This document shows positions 61,633 through 64,000 of a stretch of DNA of 64,000 nucleotides, one piece after another. Origin of the DNA: Planctomycetes bacterium B3_Pla. Lineage in GTDB: Bacteria; Planctomycetota; Phycisphaerae; Sedimentisphaerales; Anaerobacaceae. Every line of letters begins with the position of its first letter. Position 1 is the stretch's first letter. A program made the position numbers and the translations under genes. The stretch lies in the NCBI GenBank assembly GCA_005223045.1, contig NJBM01000012.1, positions 1-64,000 of the forward strand, given 5' to 3'. A model generated the notes under the pieces. That model did not search any database and was not told the origin of the DNA. It saw only the letters and a list, made by a program, of their open reading frames with translations.

Positions 61633-62990
61633 TTTACTTCTCCTCTTTCAAGCTCGGCTATCAGTAACGTCGGCTCCACAATGTGCAGGTTGTTCAAGAG
61701 AGGCTCGGTGTACTTGATGTCGCCATATTCGGCTTCGTCAAAATGATGCTGTTTGCCCACGTGGTTGTTCCAGTCCACGCCTTCGGTCAGGAAGCCGTAC
61801 CTGCCGTGATGGTGTTTGGCAATCGCCCGCAGGATGGTGAGGCCGTCGGCAAGATACGATTCTTTTTTGGTATCGCTGTAAGCTTCAAAGTACGCCAGCG
61901 CCGCCTCGGCATTTTCCCACATGTATGAGGTATCCCAACTCTTTTCCATATAGAGCAGACCCTTGGTCTGCACACCGTTTCTGTCCTCGGCCATCTTGAA
62001 CTGGTCCAGACCGGCTAGACATTTATCGAAAGCGAATTTGCGAATTGCCTCATCGCCGAGCAACTTGGCCGCCTCTCTAAGAACTCGGAACGCCACTGAG
62101 TATGCAACGTTCTCATGCTCGTCATAAGTGTCGTGATTGATGCTGCCGAAGAAACCGCCGGCCTCAATGAAAACTCGTATCTTTCGCTTGATCTGATCTG
62201 TGTAGTCCGCAAGCTGCCGTTGCGTAAGTCCCGTGTAGAGCTGGATGATGAACAGCCCGTCGGCGCTCTTCTCGAATAAGATGTCCGAGTCGCCATAAGC
62301 ATTGTTTGGGTAATGCTTGCCGTCAGGCTCGCAGCGCCGGGGGAACCACCCGTTTGGCGTTGATTTGACCCGGGTGTTGAGCCATTCGGCGGTCTTGACG
62401 GCCGCGCTTCGCATTTTCTGCCGGCGCTGTCCGTCAATCTTGTCGCTAAAGAGCAGAAGCTGATACGCAACTTTGGCCATTGAGCCGGGGCAGAACCAGT
62501 TGTTCTTGTGCTGATAGTTGAGGCAGAACCGGTCGGTAGTGGTTTCGCGGTAGCCTGTGATGAATCCCGTCTCGTAGTCGATGAAGCCGTCCTCCAGAAC
62601 ATGGTCGAGCAGCAGCAGTGCCTTGTGTTTCAAAGCGGCGTCCTTTGTATGTTCGCTAAAGAGGTAAAGCTCGTACGCACCGCCGACAGCATTCGCCGCC
62701 CAGCCCGGGCCTTCGAGGTTGCCGAAATCGTGCCAGCCCATTATGTTTCCGTCTTTGTCAATGAAACTCGATTTCGAGCAGAGCTTTCCTCTGAACGGCA
62801 CTAAAGTCCACTCGGCGAATCGCACCGAGTCGCGAGCAGAATCGAGAATAGTATAAGACGGATCCTCCGGCAGACGAAAGCTTGTCCGGACTTCTTCCGG
62901 CGCAACAACAGGCGATGATTGGCGCGCCCCCAGGAAACTACAAACCACAAACACCATTACGATTGACAAAATGCTGGATTCTCGTATCAT
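61629..62990 (-). CDS. Secreted alpha/alpha-barrel protein, glycosidase-like
   Basis: The 453-residue protein has a signal peptide (hydrophobic SILSIVMVFVVCSFLG) and a series of helical hairpins typical of (alpha/alpha)6 barrels. Motifs such as GWHDFGNLEGPGWAANAVGG, YETGFITGYRETTTDRFC, ADGLFIIQLYTGLTQRQL and SWDTSYMWENAEAALAYFEA are present. It is not assignable to one CAZy family by eye, but GH88/GH105- or epimerase-like folds are similar. It shares an operon with the GH116-like gene through an ATGA overlap, which suggests sequential action on one glycan. AAAGGAAGG precedes the start. Confidence 0.65.
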   Translation of the reverse strand: MIRESSILSIVMVFVVCSFLGARQSSPVVAPEEVRTSFRLPEDPSYTILDSARDSVRFAEWTLVPFRGKLCSKSSFIDKDGNIMGWHDFGNLEGPGWAANAVGGAYELYLFSEHTKDAALKHKALLLLDHVLEDGFIDYETGFITGYRETTTDRFCLNYQHKNNWFCPGSMAKVAYQLLLFSDKIDGQRRQKMRSAAVKTAEWLNTRVKSTPNGWFPRRCEPDGKHYPNNAYGDSDILFEKSADGLFIIQLYTGLTQRQLADYTDQIKRKIRVFIEAGGFFGSINHDTYDEHENVAYSVAFRVLREAAKLLGDEAIRKFAFDKCLAGLDQFKMAEDRNGVQTKGLLYMEKSWDTSYMWENAEAALAYFEAYSDTKKESYLADGLTILRAIAKHHHGRYGFLTEGVDWNNHVGKQHHFDEAEYGDIKYTEPLLNNLHIVEPTLLIAELERGEVK

Positions 62991-63042
62991 TCGCGGCCTT
63001 CCTTTCTGTTGGTAAACCGATTCAAGGAAACGCTTAGTTTAT

Positions 63043-63106
63043 AAAAAAAGGCCCGCCCTCGCCAATATATCCTTTGAAAAAAAAAGACATATTGGCAAGC
63101 CGAGCC
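63043..63106 (-). terminator. Terminator after the redoxin gene
   Basis: On the minus strand a long imperfect stem of about 21 pairs (63106-63086 with 63072-63050, sharing the GCCAATAT core) is followed by seven Ts (63049-63043). It lies 41 bases past the redoxin stop and ahead of the next operon at 62990. Confidence 0.85.
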
Positions 63107-63146
63107 TGTATTTGGCAAAACCTTTCCCCGGATGGTCCGAACGGCC

Positions 63147-64000
63147 TTACTTGGGATATTTCACGGAGCAGCCGTAAGATTTCGTATTCCGCGTGCTTAC
63201 CTCTTTGCCGGCAATCACTTCCGCCAGGGCCTTGTCAACGTAGTTGACCAGCTTTTGACCTGCCGGGGTCTTGCCCAGCGGTGAATTATCGATCGCACCA
63301 TTATAGGCGATGCTGCCGTTGGGGCTAATGACGAACATGTGCGGCGTCGTCTTGGCGCCGTATGCCCGGCCGACTTTGCCCGATCTGTCATCGAGTATCG
63401 GGTACGGCAGCTTCTTTTTGGCCGCAAAAGCCGCGTTCGCCGCAGGGGTTGTATTGCTCGTGCTGTTTATCGCAAGCCAAACCACATCCTGATCCTTGTA
63501 CTTTTTGGCAAGGTCAATCATTGTGCTGCCCTTGTCGTAATGATGCTTGACGAATGGGCATTCGAAATTGAGCCACTCCAGAACTACGGTCTTGCCCTTG
63601 TAGTCGGCAAGATTCACCGTCTTGCCGTCGAAGGTTGGCAGTGCGAAAGGCCTTGCCCTCCTGCCTGAATCCGCCTGTCCGGGTCTGTCCGGCCTTGGCG
63701 GACGCTCCATGCGAGGTCTCGGTCCCGGCATTCCACCGGGAGATTGTCGCCGGTATCTGGCCATCAGCTTCTCGATGCTCTTGGCCGTCTCGGTCGCTTT
63801 CTCCTTTACTGCCAGATCGTATATCGCCTTTAGCTCGCCGGCGGATCCACGGGTATCAGGCCCCGGTCGGCCCGGACCTCCGAGTTTGGCAAGATGCTCG
63901 TTGATCGCTCGAAGCGCCGTCTGCCGCTCTCTCATCGACGCCATCATCTTTTCTCTCAATTTCGCTCTTTCATCGTCAGGAAGGTCCCTGACCCGACTTC
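63147..64000 (-). CDS. Redoxin (thioredoxin-fold) protein, N terminus outside the window
   Basis: The frame stays open to the window edge (upstream residues read RVRDLPDDERAKL before the TTG at 63959), so the protein is incomplete at its N terminus. The visible part has a charged helical and Pro/Arg/Gly-rich region (first about 130 residues). A redoxin domain follows with FALPTFDGKTVNLADYKGK, LEWLNFECPFVKHHYDKG, AYGAKTTPHMFVISPNGSIA and the tail YGCSVKYPK. The single active Cys in ECPFV, in place of CxxC, and a late Cys in GCSVKY match the thiol-peroxidase or AhpC-like side of the family. The function is probably periplasmic thiol or peroxide chemistry. Confidence 0.8.
   Translation of the reverse strand, partial: SRVRDLPDDERAKLREKMMASMRERQTALRAINEHLAKLGGPGRPGPDTRGSAGELKAIYDLAVKEKATETAKSIEKLMARYRRQSPGGMPGPRPRMERPPRPDRPGQADSGRRARPFALPTFDGKTVNLADYKGKTVVLEWLNFECPFVKHHYDKGSTMIDLAKKYKDQDVVWLAINSTSNTTPAANAAFAAKKKLPYPILDDRSGKVGRAYGAKTTPHMFVISPNGSIAYNGAIDNSPLGKTPAGQKLVNYVDKALAEVIAGKEVSTRNTKSYGCSVKYPK

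Overview
The window looks like a chromosomal segment of a planctomycete, most likely class Phycisphaerae. This is an inference from content, because no rRNA or complete marker set is present. The supporting signs are many TAT-exported carbohydrate-related enzymes, S1 sulfatases, GH116-like and DUF4838/DUF5060 glycoside-hydrolase-like proteins, several Gfo/Idh/MocA and xylose-isomerase-like proteins, ECF sigma factors paired with membrane proteins carrying an MKSPITKL-type leader, a TPR protein fused to RNA polymerase alpha C-terminal domains, and a fused SecDF. The cell is Gram-negative in plan: it has an Mla-type lipid transporter, lipoproteins and an RND tripartite pump. No rRNA operon, CRISPR array, transposase or prophage was seen.

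Layout. 1-2262: possible end of a structured RNA, tRNA-Thr(CGT), larE, and a secreted endonuclease/phosphatase-like protein carrying an in-frame palindromic repeat. 2276-7097 (minus): one operon-like run with a TAT beta-propeller protein, lipoprotein, galE, ROK sugar kinase and PIG-L deacetylase. 7182-8968: scar-like island with a truncated PD40 protein, a frameshifted fragment and an AT-rich membrane protein of unknown function. 9268-14276: a TAT Gfo/Idh protein, then a convergent Mla-like operon with STAS-MlaE, MlaF, MlaD and a PqiC-like lipoprotein. 14277-17941: decayed RHS and BlaI genes and many repeats around a pectate-lyase-like secreted protein. 17942-20927: hemC and the ResB/CcsA cytochrome c maturation pair. 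21062-22864: DUF4838 lipoprotein.

23032-27583: three consecutive ECF sigma/membrane-partner cassettes. Each partner gene has an internal, in-frame Shine-Dalgarno plus ATG at the same place, just before the membrane helix. This is the most unusual signal in the window. 27774-32585: DUF5060 hydrolase-like protein, TPR/double alpha-CTD protein and SpoIID-like lipoprotein. 32605-38549: tgt, yajC, secDF and a LysM protein. 38563-46104 (minus): pgl, then a TetR-controlled RND pump with a promoter/operator that can be read directly.

46443-64000: a polysaccharide/sugar region with two sulfatases, a tetraheme cytochrome, TAT and cytoplasmic oxidoreductases and isomerases (50858-57733) that could form a keto-sugar (oxidise, isomerise or eliminate, reduce) pathway, a nitroreductase, a GH116-like enzyme with an inserted domain and its operon partner, and a redoxin cut by the window edge. 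Several families of short palindromic repeats are scattered through the intergenic spaces. Two of these lie inside reading frames of secreted proteins.
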